Assembly: GCA_903772945.1 (NCBI GenBank)
Contig: CAICTM010000086.1
Coordinates: forward strand, 1 to 64,000
Direction: 5' to 3'
DNA from: Seminavis robusta
Lineage: Eukaryota > Bacillariophyta > Bacillariophyceae > Naviculales > Naviculaceae
DNA: 64,000 bases
Both the position numbers and the translations under genes were made by a program. Positions 1 through 10,931 of this stretch are shown piece by piece; positions within the stretch are counted from its first letter, which is position 1, and every line of letters starts with the position of its first letter. The notes under the pieces are model-generated. The model ran no database searches and had not been told where the DNA came from. It was given only the letters and a program-made list of their open reading frames with translations.

Positions 1-250
1 CTAAACTCGCGTAAGCTACCACACCACTTTCTCAGACGGAAAAATCTAACGTCTCATGTTGCACACCTCTAAACTCCCGTAAGCTACCACGCCACTTACT
101 CAGACGGAAAAATCTAACGTCTCATGTTGCACACCTCTAAACTCCCGTAAGCTACCACACCACTTTTTCAGACGGAAAATCTAAAGTCTCATGTTGCACA
201 CCTCTAAACTCCCGTAAGCTACCACACCACTTTTTCAGACGGAAAATCTA
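1..250. repeat. 68-bp tandem repeat, about 3.7 copies
   Basis: Copies begin at 1, 69, 137 and 204, each starting CTAAACTC(C/G)CGTAAGCTACC. The period is 68 bp, and 67 bp for the last step because one A is missing from an A run. Copies differ at only a few bases, and the fourth breaks off near 250. The array is cut by the window edge, so its full length is unknown. No coding frame is evident. Confidence 0.9.
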
Positions 251-720
251 ATGACACTACCTTCAGCCAAACTTCAACAATATTACTATGTGGGCCCATC
301 TTTTAAGTCAGCTCGCCCGGTATATCTATTACACCTCCGGTGTCCTTTAATATCTTTCGCAATCCTGAGACTCGACTCGACTCGATAAGTCACTTTATTG
401 ACGTCACGTTTAGCACAAGGATCCTCTCCGGCAATCCGTCAGCTAGCTAGCTAGCTGGGCAAGTTCGCCCATATGCTAGCTACTGGTCAAGAGTTTTTTA
501 GAGGCGGAATTGGGGACTACTGGTACCTAGTAGCTCTTGGATCCATGGGATCAGGGGCACATATTGAGCACCAACACGGGGCCAAAGTGGTACCCCCACA
601 TGAAAGGAATATAGTTGTCTATTAGATTTATCACAGCAGTAAAACACGAAAGCCCCAGCAATACCAAGTCGTCGCAAATGCAGTGAAGTGCAACGTTTCG
701 GCTAAAACACAAAGAACAAT
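251..720. other. Intergenic, nothing recognised
   Basis: Non-coding stretch between the tandem repeat and the 3' end of the J-domain gene. It holds a short CTAG run near 442-460 and otherwise no gene, RNA or repeat that I can support. Confidence 0.5.
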
Positions 721-2817
721 CTATAGCTCATCCTTTGTCTTGCTTCGCTTTTTCTTCTTCTTTTGTTGCGTATTGCTGCCGCCGCCACCGCCTCCACTTG
801 CTGGCTTTTTCTTCTTCTTTTGTTTGCCTTCAATCTTTTCAACGACACCATTCAACCACTTGATGATGGGTTCGCCCTTGAGCTTCTCAGAAGTATATCT
901 AATCAAGTCATGGGTATCAGAGAAACTCTCCTGGCCCTTTCCTTTGGGTACAATAGCCACAAGCAGAGGGTACTTTTTGACGCCAAACTGCTTTCCCAAG
1001 TTCAAGTTTTTGGCCCTGGATTCCCCAAAGACAAACTTTGAACGGTAGTGGTACGCCAAACTGTAATACAATGGTGCCGTCTCATATTTGTCAGTCAAGA
1101 GCAAGACGGATCCCAGAAACTCCTGCTTGGACAAGAGTCGGTCTTGTACCTGCTTTTCATTATTGATGTTGTGTACCAATGACTTGGGCATGTGGTCCAC
1201 GGCAAACTCGTGCAATTGTTTCGCTGTGGGTATTTGTTGTTGACTTCCTTCATCCTCATCATCGTCAAAGTAGAATTCTAGTTTCCCGTCGATCACCATG
1301 GCAAAGGATGGCATATTTTCCACGTCTGCACCAACATCCAGGCAAAATTGACCTTCCCGTGGTGTGCTTGCACAGTCCACGGCTCCAATTTTGAATGAAT
1401 CCTTTACCTTTTCAGCTAGCTTATCGATATGGGGTTTGGCTCTGGCACAGGCTTCAATTTGATTGGCATAGAAAACAACCAACCAGATGAACTTGCTCGA
1501 CTAAAGTGGATGATGAAATGTCAGCAGACTTCATCCAGGCCCAATACAGCTGGTACACAAAATAATCGTATCTGACCTACCTTGTTTGGGAACTTTGGTT
1601 TTCCAAGCTTGGCCACAGGGCCTCCCTTGGGGAAAAGCTCTTGCTGTTGTTGTTGTTGTCCTGGGAAACCACCAGCCCCTCCAAATCCTCCAGCGCCTCC
1701 AAATCCGCCAGGAAATTGAAAGCCACCGGCACCGCCCCCAAATCCTCCAGCGCCTCCACCAAATCCGCTAGGAAATTGAAAACCACCAGCGCCACCTCCA
1801 GGAAATTTGAAGCCACCTGCGCCACCACCTTTGGAACCTCCTGCTCCTCCTCCTCCTTTGGCAAACATCTTTTGGGAATATTTATTTGCAAGAGTGGAAC
1901 AAGTTAGCAACGATACATCTTTCGACGTATGACAGGATACTGAAAACCAATCAGTCCTCAACTCACCTGTTCAAACATATTGAAGGCCTGCAAAGAAAAG
2001 AAAATTGGCAGAATGAAACATCAACAATAAGGTACATGTACCAGTCGACAGAAGCAAATTTTTCACACGAAAGTAAACCCAGGAAGAAACCTACATCGAA
2101 ACCTGGCACAAGAAAGGATAAAGCATGTCAGAGAGAGTTTGATCAGACATGTCATAGTCTTCCCAGAAAAAAGCACGTACCTCCGAAACCACCTGCCCCA
2201 CCGCTACCAAAGTCACCAAAACCACCAGCGCCACCACCACCTCCGAAGCCACCACCTTTAGAATTAATTTAAAAAAAGGGTACATGAATCAGATAATGCA
2301 ACCAAAAGTAGAACCTTTTTGCCATCCATGCATCCATGCAATCCATAGCTTACCTCCAGCTCCAGGAGGAGGACCACCACCTTCACTGGGTTTCCATCCC
2401 TTGTCGTATGCTTCTACCCCTCGTTTTCCATACTGGTCGTAGATTTTTCGTTTTTCGGTGTCGCTGAGCACGGCGTAGGATTCGCTGACTTTGAGAAACA
2501 TTTCTTCTGCCGCTTCTTTCTGGTCTTCTGGCACCTTATCTGGGTGATATTTTAATGCGAGCTGAAGCAAATTTTGTAAGATAAACGCAATGTAGAATTT
2601 TGTGGACGTGAGGATGGTGGCCAAGGTCTCAGTGGCTGCCTCCTTTACTAAAGCTTACCTTACGATATGCTTTCTTGATATCTTTGTCAGAACATTTTTT
2701 TCGCAAGCCCAAAGTTTGATAGTATTCAAAGGCGAGGATTGTCGTGGACGTCAGGAGCAGCACAATGGCCAATAATAAAGAACGACGTGACGATGTGGAT
2801 ATCAGAAAAAGCGTCAT
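721..2817 (-). CDS. ER J-domain protein with degenerate thioredoxin-like domain and KDEL tail
   Basis: Five exons read as complement(join(721..1500,1581..1855,2181..2255,2354..2561,2659..2817)), 498 residues, all junctions GT-AG and in phase. Residues 1-29 are a hydrophobic signal peptide. The J domain follows (about 31-95) with HPD at 59-61, split by the first intron inside helix II. Residues about 115-235 are Gly-rich with GGAGGF(K/Q)FPGG-like repeats and a Gln run. From about 240 comes a thioredoxin-like fold ([15 protein letters not shown]). The C-terminus is Lys-rich and ends KDEL, an ER retrieval signal. This domain order resembles ERdj5/DNAJC10 or DNAJC16-type Hsp70 co-chaperones acting in the ER lumen. 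Where thioredoxins have WCxxC only the second cysteine (C257) remains, so normal disulfide reduction is unlikely. The 3'-most long intron (1856-2180) is the least certain part. Confidence 0.85.
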
Positions 2818-3476
2818 GGTCGATTGTCGTGTTCACTCAAAAACTGATTTTTCTCTGAACAGAGATGTTTATCTCGGAGAAGGGATAACGGTTAGGTCTG
2901 TTCTTGATTGGTTTCTTGCTTTGCTATTTGCTTGCTTGCTTGAGATGAGCACTTCAAAATGTGCATTGCTGCCGGTTGTTGTTTCGTTGCCGTAGCCGGT
3001 GAAGATTTGCTTTCTTTGGTGGGTTTCGAGAAAGATCCACGCCAATTTGCAACGTGTCAATCTTGAGAACAGAGAGAGTTTGCTGTCTCCATTGGTGGGA
3101 GTTTACTTACAGCTTAACGGGCTTTTACATCCTGTGAGTAGCCGAAAAGGTTTGCCCGGTTGTCATCATGATAAGTTCGGGCAGCTCATCAATGTAGTTG
3201 GCTGGAGACAGTTCCCAAGGGTTCAATATAATATTTATGTTTCGTGCTTCCTGAATCTGCTTTGGTTCCAAGGTGCTCATGTGAAGGGACTCAGCATTTT
3301 GCTGGGTTCGAGATGTGCTCCTTCACGGGCCACCGGGAATGGCGTTGGCTAGGAAGTGTCGATTAGTTTTAAAGGCAAAAATATACATTTTAATTAAAAT
3401 GTGTACATGTACAAAGGAATCAAAATCAAAACTGTGCAGAGGCTAATGAAAAAATGTTTGGGGGCATGCACTTCGA
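2818..3476. other. Intergenic, nothing recognised
   Basis: Promoter side of the J-domain gene and 3' flank of the kinase gene. Open frames occur here (for example 2999-3352 on the plus strand) but show no domain, and their composition does not look like the neighbouring genes. I see no RNA gene. Confidence 0.4.
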
Positions 3477-5063
3477 TCAACAAGTGCCCTCGACACTGCT
3501 CGAGAGCTGACGACTGAAGGCTTGCCGTGTTCGAGGAGAATCTTGCCTGGTGCCACTGCTCGAATTGGCGGTTGTTTCTTCCTCGAGACTGGCAGTCGAT
3601 TGCCAGAGGACCTTGGCAAAGGCTTGGTCCTCTGTGATATGCGTGCTGTTTCGTCGCGAGCGAAGCGCGGTTTTGAGAGTCTGCAGTAAACTGTGTCGAG
3701 ACTTGCCTCCCCGACGGACCCAAGCATGCTCTTTGATGCTTTCCAGTGACATGCGTTCCAAACAATACGGAGTTAGCATGCCTTGCAGGAGATCCTTGAG
3801 CTCGTCCGAGCAAGCGGGAGCCGTCGGTGGATATTGAATGGTATCGTAATTGGTTTCCATCTGAAGGGACGTAGTGAGCGTTAGACATTCGTTTCTGATA
3901 TTTTTTGAACCACAGAGGTGCACTAGACTTACCAGATCATAAAATTTGGCGGCATCTTGTCCGGACGATGTAATGGTGGTACACTTGGCAAGATCTTTGC
4001 AATTGAAAGGATGTTTGCAATAGAGTGACACAAATAAGGAGACGCCCAAGGCCCACACGTCGTGCTTTTCGTGGTTGCAATAATGCGTCAAAAATCCCAC
4101 CAATTTGCGGGCTCTCAGTTTCTCAGGAGGCATGTAGGAATAGGTGCCTCCGATGCGATCCGTCCGCCAGAGTCCCTTTTGAGCCGCTCCAAAGTCACAG
4201 AGCAAGAGAGTACCATCATCCTCATCAGAGTAGATTAGATTGGCCGGCTTGATATCATTGTGCACAATGCCATGGTGTTCTTTCAAATAGACCAGCGTCT
4301 TGACCAAGCGTTTGAGCATGCGTCCGGCCTCCTTTTCGGAGAGAACACCCTTGTCGGACAAGATACGATCGACCAACGATCCTTGTGGGCAGTATTGTAG
4401 AATGAGCCACGTTTTGAGCTTGCTGGTATCCTTGGCCAATGCCGCTGTTTCTTTGGTGGTAATGGCGGTGATTTTGTCATGATCGTCGTGATCGTCTTCA
4501 TCATCCTGCTCGCTAAAATGCATGCTAAACGCCCGAAAGGTGCCATAACAGGGCACCACGCCACAATCCCAAGGCAACGTACGGTGATCCAATGTTTCGA
4601 CAGTGCTAGTATTGCCCGTCAATTCCTTCAAGGCCACAACGTGTCCACCCGAAGGCAGATGCAGGGCCTTGTAGACGCAGCCGTAGCCACCCTGACCTAG
4701 TTTGGTCTGTAATCGAAAGTCAGAGGGACGAAACATGTCTTCCGGGGTAGTAGTGGGGAGCTTATCATGCGCCTTTTTTAGAAGAGCTTCATCCACAGAG
4801 TCCCAAACTGAATCAGACCGGGCTAGTGCCTGAGGAGTGCGACGACGCTCTGCTAATTGCAAAAAAATTTCCTTGGCAGCCGTCTTGTCCGTCTGCTGGT
4901 ACGTCGTCTTCACCTGCTCGTCGTCCTTCTTGGCCCACAGGACCGAGAAGTTCTGTTTCCAAGAGCCGACGGAAGCGGACGACTCATTGTCCGAGCAAGA
5001 TGGAACCGTGCCGCTGCTGCGGGTACTGCTCGTCGTGGCATCCATTTTCGTCTCCTTTTCCAT
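3477..5063 (-). CDS. Serine/threonine protein kinase
   Basis: Two exons, complement(join(3477..3860,3933..5063)), 504 residues. The kinase core is complete: Gly-rich loop GQGGYGCVY, VAIK lysine as VVALKEL, catalytic loop HNDIKPAN, DFG as CDFGAAQ, PPE in place of APE, and the DVWALGVSLF helix. The N-terminus (about 110 residues) is Ser/Thr-rich and the C-terminal tail about 80 residues is basic and Ser-rich. No transmembrane segment or regulatory domain is visible. The HNDIKPAN and GTYSYMPPEKL signatures fit a Ser/Thr kinase, but I cannot name the subfamily. The 72-nt intron (3861-3932, GTAAGT...CAG) has a length divisible by three and no stop codon, so retention would insert 24 residues in the C-lobe rather than truncate. 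Confidence 0.85.
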   Translation of the reverse strand: MEKETKMDATTSSTRSSGTVPSCSDNESSASVGSWKQNFSVLWAKKDDEQVKTTYQQTDKTAAKEIFLQLAERRRTPQALARSDSVWDSVDEALLKKAHDKLPTTTPEDMFRPSDFRLQTKLGQGGYGCVYKALHLPSGGHVVALKELTGNTSTVETLDHRTLPWDCGVVPCYGTFRAFSMHFSEQDDEDDHDDHDKITAITTKETAALAKDTSKLKTWLILQYCPQGSLVDRILSDKGVLSEKEAGRMLKRLVKTLVYLKEHHGIVHNDIKPANLIYSDEDDGTLLLCDFGAAQKGLWRTDRIGGTYSYMPPEKLRARKLVGFLTHYCNHEKHDVWALGVSLFVSLYCKHPFNCKDLAKCTTITSSGQDAAKFYDLVSLVHLCGSKNIRNECLTLTTSLQMETNYDTIQYPPTAPACSDELKDLLQGMLTPYCLERMSLESIKEHAWVRRGGKSRHSLLQTLKTALRSRRNSTHITEDQAFAKVLWQSTASLEEETTANSSSGTRQDSPRTRQAFSRQLSSSVEGTC

Positions 5064-5447
5064 AGTATTATCTCCTCACACTTACTTTCTTTGGGACAAT
5101 GCGTCGAGTACAGAGTACTAGTATGGCATAATAGTGGGATTGCTTGGTGCCTTGGCCTTGGAGGGAGCGGTGATCTTTTGCTGGAACATCAGAAATTCAG
5201 CAGTTTGGCAATGTGACACCAGATCTCTTCCAAAGCGATCCGAAGAAAGTTCTCTTTGGGAGTACTACCGGTACGGTACCACAATAAAATTTTATGACCA
5301 CCTCCAGCTCTAGAGCTAGTCTAATTACCATGGGGTGTAACGTAACTGATTATGCAACCTCAACACAGACGATCGTGTGCGATCGTTCTGGGAGTGACAG
5401 TCCTCCCGATCATGCAAAACTAACCCAGCTACTGGCTAGCTGGTTGG
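5064..5447. other. Intergenic, nothing recognised
   Basis: Short gap between the kinase start and the 3' end of the glutamate receptor gene, containing AGCTCTAGAGCTAG and GTACCGGTAC palindromes of a kind scattered through the window. No gene seen. Confidence 0.4.
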
Positions 5448-8030
5448 CTAGGGCTTTTTGAAAGAGGGAGCTCCAGCTCCGATTGTACCAGTACCGTCCC
5501 AATGGACCCAAGAGGAGTGGTATGGTACCGCTATGTCGTCGTGGGAGTCGCATCGCTCTTGAGGTACTTCTTCCACGACCCGTTCTGATCCTTCGCCGCC
5601 CCCTTGTTGCTTAGCCATCATGAACCTTCTCATCTCTTCGACATGCTGGCTTTGCTGTCTTTGATGAGCTTGCTGATCCTGTAAAAGTGTCAAGATTGTC
5701 TCTATCCTGTTCTCAACGACCCCCATTCGTGCCTCGACACCTCCCATTCTTTCTTCGACGCCTTTCATTCGTTCCTCAACGCCGTCGATTTTTCTAGTGT
5801 ATGCTTCTTTCTCCTCCTGAAATTCACTGCTTTTCTTCTTCAGCCACTCGGAATGCCCATCGAGTTCAGTAACTGCTGTCAAACAGCTGGGCCCCCGAAG
5901 CATGTTTGGCTGCGGTTGCCATCTAGAGCTCGTGTCTCCGCTGTTAGCAGAAAAGTCCGGGTCACTGTTCACCCACTCACGGATGTGACTCTTGATGTCA
6001 TCCAAACTGTCTATTGGTCTGCGATCACGCCCCGCCACATTCCTAGCAACAAAGGTGCTTCTTTTACTTTTGACCTCCAATGATCCGTCTTCGCGCGTGC
6101 TGATATCTGCAATGAGTGTAGTATTTGTCCGTGGTGGCGATCCAACGATGGGACCATGCATTCGAAACCTCAAGCGCTCACGGAACTTTCCGTCTTTTTC
6201 CAGCTGCCTTTGTTCCCATTTATTGTAGTACACGTGGACCACGCTGATCATGACGGAAAAGACCATCGATAACCAAAGCAACGCGAATGTGCCAATCATG
6301 TGATCCACAGACAAGGCTTGACTGCTATCGTCCCCACTGCTTTCAACCATACTACCAGCAGAGCGAGCCGATGTTTTCAAAATACGATGGCCCAGCGGAG
6401 CGGATTGTGGTTGCTTCTCTAGGAGGTGACGACGTATTTGATAAGTGTCATCCTCGTCATCACCGCATTCATTGTCTCGAAATCGTGCCCTGTGCCTTTC
6501 CCATGCTTTTTCCAGGTCTCCATCAGAGATATATTCTAAAAGATGCAAATTTAACACGTCCCTGATCAAACTGGTGCAGAGGTAGCCGGCATCTGCTTTG
6601 ACAGCAAAGCCAGAGCCAATGTTTTTCACTTCCCTTCCCACCCACTCCAAATCACAATCTGACACATGCAGGAAAAAGCGATATGTGAGCAGCATGCTGC
6701 CATTATGATGCCGTTGTTACGGGCGTGGCACACCGTACTCACCTGGGTTGATAGAAGATTGCGTTTCAAAGGTGAGCCAGCTGTCCCGGGCGACGGCGGC
6801 CAGTCCACATTCTCCGCGTTTCAATGCTCGAAGTCCATCGGCCTCACTCGCTTGTGACATCACCAAATCTGTCGTAACGAGTTTCTTCCGAAGTATTTCT
6901 TCATGGTTGGTTCCTCCCCAGACACATACAGGGATTTGCAGTCGCTTCGCATCCTTCAGGGAGCTGGCAACCGCCCTGGACGATTGGTCCCCCACAAACA
7001 AGGAAGCCAAATTCGCAGTATAGGTAGCTGTCAAATTGATGCAGTCAAAATGCCAAGATGAGAGTAGCTATTTCACCACCGGTACCGACTTGATGCTCAA
7101 AATGAACGCAGCGTCATGCACAACAGAAGATGCCGACACGTACGTACCTGTGATAACAAGTGCCCAAATGCACATAGTCACACCAAAGATTCGACCGGCA
7201 ACGGAGCTGGGCGCGTATTCAAAGTTCTGGGTGAAGTTCAGAGAGCTCAGATACAGATTGTCGGAAAACCACTGGAACATGCCTCTGTCTTCTCTCTCAT
7301 CGTTCAGATACTCGATAAGCTGATAGACGATAGCTGCGAGGAAGATAGTGAGGATGATAAGTGCCCAGACACCTGGTTCGAATGGCCTTGACCAGTTGAA
7401 AAGGTCAATTTCGGTGACTGCAGGATAATTCTGAGCAATGAGAATCAGGCTTCCATCATACCATGGTTGTGGGAACGCTATCCCACGTTCCAATCTCACC
7501 AGAGATTTGTCAAACCAGCTCACAACAATGTCAAAGTGCTCGACATCCCAAAGCAAAACTTCGCTCTGTTATGGAAGAACAATGGTGTATGAGAAGATTG
7601 TCCAACGCAAGTTCCAGCAGTAGAACCTCCCGTGATTCCTCCTTACATAGCTAGTGTTGTAGGCAGTTGGTTCCTTCTGAATGGCAAAGGAACTACGCCA
7701 ACTAAAGTTTGCTCGTTCTGCCAGAGCATCCATGATTTCTATGACCAGTCCTGGTTCATTGGGGTCAATCCCTGTAGTTGGATCGTATTTGACAAAACTT
7801 TCCTGGTCCTCGAGAAAAATGGCATTCAATGATACCCCTGCCAGTGCATTTCTCAGTTCCATTTGTGCATTTTCGATTTGCCGCCAGCGACCACACAAAT
7901 CTTGTCGAACAGATATGTTCGAAGAGAACGGGATAGAGGGATACACAGCCAGGTCACCTCCTTGGACTGATATGAGGGAGGCGGCTAGAACTAAGAGGGC
8001 CAGAAACCTTATCATCGAGCATGATCTCAT
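5448..8030 (-). CDS. Ionotropic glutamate receptor-like channel with cytoplasmic coiled coil
   Basis: Four exons, complement(join(5448..6658,6743..7027,7148..7565,7647..8030)), 765 residues, all GT-AG and in phase. Start chosen at 8030, just before a signal peptide (MIRFLALLVLAAS); an ATG at 8108 is also open. Order: S1 ligand-binding half (to about 185), M1 (about 193-213), re-entrant pore loop (about 226-248), M3 (about 252-279) carrying the family signature YTANLAS exactly across the exon 2/3 junction, S2 half, and M4 (about 483-506). There is no amino-terminal LIVBP domain, so this is a minimal plasma-membrane iGluR like plant/diatom GLRs without the ATD. After M4 an unusual tail of about 260 residues holds a predicted coiled coil built on GVEERM-type 7-residue repeats (about 630-715), which could mediate oligomerisation. 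Ligand and ion selectivity cannot be told from sequence by eye. Confidence 0.88.
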
Positions 8031-9088
8031 GATGCCAAAACACTGGTAGAGAAGACTCGACTCCCTTGGGAGCTTGGGAGCACCTATCCTAGACTTGCTG
8101 CCGTTCACTGGTAGATGGCAAAGAAGAGGCCGCTGGAGCTGTCTGCGTTGTACTTGCTGATCCCGGCTTCGAAATTTATGTTTCCTGGTGGGGTTGCTCC
8201 GTTGCTTCTGCTCTCTCTCAAGGGTGGCACTGTTTACGAGCTTGCGCTGCGCTCCTTCCTCTTCCTCGGGTGTGGGGAGCTCCGGTTTCGCTCACAGCAT
8301 TCTGCCAGGAATCCGCCACTTAAATCCGAGTCATGCGTAGGTAGGTTAATCACCGAGGTTTTTAAAAAAAGTACTTTGTGTTTTCTCAGCTGTTTTCTCA
8401 CGGAAATTTGATGGAAATGGCTGATTTGGCAGAAACAATCAATTTTGCTGATTTATGCACGACTGGGCTGAGCCGATTGGTTCATCCGATTCGATTGAGA
8501 TTCGATTCGATTCGATTGAATTCTCCGCGTTGAAACGCCTGCCGGTACCAGGTACCGTATGAGGGGGTTAGGCTACTGTACCGTGGCTATCCATCTGGCT
8601 AGATAGCAATGGTGGTAGCATGGTACAGTAGAAGAAACTTGCTTGTGGACATTGCCCAGAGGAGGAGGACATCTTGAAATGATCCAAAAGGCTAAGGCCG
8701 ACAACCCTTCTTCGTGTAAAGACAAGCTTTGGAATGGGCGGTTGGAGGAGTTTTCCGCCCAGACTGAAAGAATAACGAAGTTTTATTTTATAGGCTACAC
8801 CTCGCTGGACAATCCCGCTGAACGGTGCCATAACGAACCGGCATACCTCAGACGCACGGAGGCGCATAGAGCCATTAAACTATAGCTTTACCCAACGACA
8901 CAGCCAGCCGGTGCCATGATGCCTTCAAACTTCAATAGACACAAAGACCACAGCAAGCAGGCTTCTGGAATGGATTAGATGACTCATAAAATACAAACCA
9001 TTATACGGTCAACAAAGTGCACAGGAACATATCAGATACATGGAAGCACTTCTGCCGGGGAGGCTGTCCTTCCAACAACTGATTGCAT
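8031..9088. other. Intergenic; simple ATTCG repeat
   Basis: About 1 kb between the glutamate receptor 5' end and the ankyrin-type gene 3' end. It contains a short pentanucleotide (GATTC/ATTCG) run near 8485-8520 and a GCCGGTACCAGGTACCG palindrome near 8540-8556. Short open frames here (8115-8411, 8643-8885) have no recognisable domain and I do not call them. Confidence 0.4.
8485..8520. repeat. ATTCG pentanucleotide simple repeat
   Basis: Imperfect GATTCGATT-type run of roughly seven units, interrupted once by GAGATTC. Simple-sequence DNA in intergenic space; no function inferred. Confidence 0.7.
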
Positions 9089-10279
9089 TCAGCTGGAATA
9101 CCCATTGTACCGCATGCAATCGCACGACCATGGCAAGAACCATCCTTCACATTCACAGCACCATTCGGCGTGCTTCTGAAAATGAATGTCACGCTCTACT
9201 TCCTTCTCAAGTTTCTTTGGGCTCAGAATGAAACAGTATTCTGCAATCCGACGGAAGATGTCTTCTTCACATTTTGCCATGGATTGGGCAAGCTCGTCGC
9301 CCATGCTGACCGCGGTACCCTTCGAGTACCTCGATCTTGCCAATAGAAGAGGGAGCAACTTTGGGTTGTATTTGTGAACGAGATCTCCCTGGCGTTTCCT
9401 CGCAACATCCTCGATCTGTCTTGGGGGCATCTCAGTGGTCGATTCCGTCGCGGCGTCACCTTGGGCTTCGAGCTCAACCTGGGTCTTACGCCAGCACAAC
9501 CAGATCTGAGTACGGACCATCTGATTGTGAAGATTCTGAGCTGAGATTTCACAAACGGCTTCAAACAACTTGCGCTCGCAAGCCTCTCGAACACAGTCAT
9601 CGACAGTGACAGAGTCAGGAGTACCCCTGCCATAGCAGTCGTCGTCCGAGTCGTCGTCGTAGTAGATCTCTACATCACTGATTCTGTCTTTGAATCTTTT
9701 ATGGCGAAGAACAAACAGAACCATCTCCTCGTTGTCTGTTTTGATGGCAGCATCCAAAACCTTAACGGGGGCGTTGCTATCGGATCCTCCAGAGAAATCG
9801 CTCGATGTGTCAGTCTCAGCCAGGGAGAGCAGATGAGATAAAAGAGCAAACGATCCGGATTTCGCAGCTAGAACTATTGGCCCGTCTTTGCAATCGTTGC
9901 ACTGATTCCAACGCACTTGGTTTCCACCTCGCTTGGAGTTCCACCGACGAAGGCAGTCAATGACCTCTGGATGAGACCCTGCTTCACATGCCAACAACAG
10001 GACGTTGCATCTGTCCGGGCCTCGCGTACCAAGCGAGGCTCCTCCTTTCTGCATGAGACTGTCGATGAGTTGGACCTGGCTCTGCAATGGTGATTCTGAA
10101 GCTACGACAGCCATGAGAGGCGTGTAACCTCGAGCATCTTTTGAATTGGCAAGGCGCGGCGTTGATGAAATTTGGTTTTTCACTCCAACGACGTCACCAT
10201 TTTGAATCAAAGCGTGAAAGTTGGACACCTGATCAGGGGCAAGAGGCGGAGCCCTCGCTCTATTCGGCCGCCGCGGCAT
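9089..10279 (-). CDS. Ankyrin-repeat-like protein
   Basis: Single exon, 396 residues from the ATG at 10279 (the frame is open a little upstream but has no further ATG). Residues about 20-150 show ankyrin-type repeats: a FHALIQNGDVVGVKNQI helix pair, then NSKDARGYTPLMAVVA, then RCNVLLLACEAGSHPEVIDCL and DGPIVLAAKSGSFALLSHLL. The middle has an acidic run (YYDDDSDDD) and the C-terminal half is charged, ending in a Cys/Trp-rich stretch (WCCECEGWFLPWSCDC) that could bind metal but matches no family I know. No signal peptide or membrane segment. Function unknown; probably a protein-interaction scaffold. Confidence 0.7.
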   Translation of the reverse strand: MPRRPNRARAPPLAPDQVSNFHALIQNGDVVGVKNQISSTPRLANSKDARGYTPLMAVVASESPLQSQVQLIDSLMQKGGASLGTRGPDRCNVLLLACEAGSHPEVIDCLRRWNSKRGGNQVRWNQCNDCKDGPIVLAAKSGSFALLSHLLSLAETDTSSDFSGGSDSNAPVKVLDAAIKTDNEEMVLFVLRHKRFKDRISDVEIYYDDDSDDDCYGRGTPDSVTVDDCVREACERKLFEAVCEISAQNLHNQMVRTQIWLCWRKTQVELEAQGDAATESTTEMPPRQIEDVARKRQGDLVHKYNPKLLPLLLARSRYSKGTAVSMGDELAQSMAKCEEDIFRRIAEYCFILSPKKLEKEVERDIHFQKHAEWCCECEGWFLPWSCDCMRYNGYSS

Positions 10280-10931
10280 CGTTCCTGGTCCTCCAAGCAA
10301 GTTAGGTGCTCAAGTGGCTTTTTAAAAGCCTATGCATCGATGAAGGCAGCGCAATGAGATGTCGTGGACTGGACACTTGATTGATTGTCGTGAAATTTCG
10401 TGAGGTGTAGGAGTAGTATCGCCCAAAATTGTGCCTCGGTATCTTCGGGAAAATTTCGCCCAGTACGATGCCATGTAGTACATGGCAGCGTGGGCGCTTG
10501 TTCAAATGCCAGCATCGAAATCGCCCTTCAGAGTATTCATACATGTAGATGGGGTCCGTCACGGCATTCGTCCCAAGCTAAAACTTAGATCACTCTTGGA
10601 TCAGGAGCAGCAAAGGAGCGACCAAAGAACTCAAGACGCACTAAGTAGCTTGTAACATTGCTCAAATCAGCACGATACGTTGCTGCTCAGATGGGAAGAA
10701 CGTGACAAGGTTTCAGTTACAGTACCAGTGCAGCATCTCGGTATCGACAACACTCCCACATCTGCGGGCTAACAGAGAGAGCACATTCTCGTTGCCTTGT
10801 ATCGACTCCTTGCTCGTAATCACATGACTTGCAATCGGCAAGGATGATATGTGTTTTATCACTACATTGACGCATGTTTGTTGACTTGAATGTGACCCTC
10901 CTCCCCAAAATCAAAGGCTTTGCTTGGAAGC
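10280..10931. other. Intergenic, nothing recognised
   Basis: Gap between the ankyrin-type gene start and the PI 4-kinase stop. No supported gene or repeat. Confidence 0.4.

Noticed and set aside
683-1048. Plus-strand frames with poly-Phe/poly-Pro over the 3' end of the J-domain gene
   Set aside because: Mirror of the Lys- and Gly-rich coding strand; the minus-strand exon has clear homology.
8115-8411. Plus-strand ORF of 98 codons upstream of the glutamate receptor
   Set aside because: No domain, and its composition looks like a read-through of promoter sequence.
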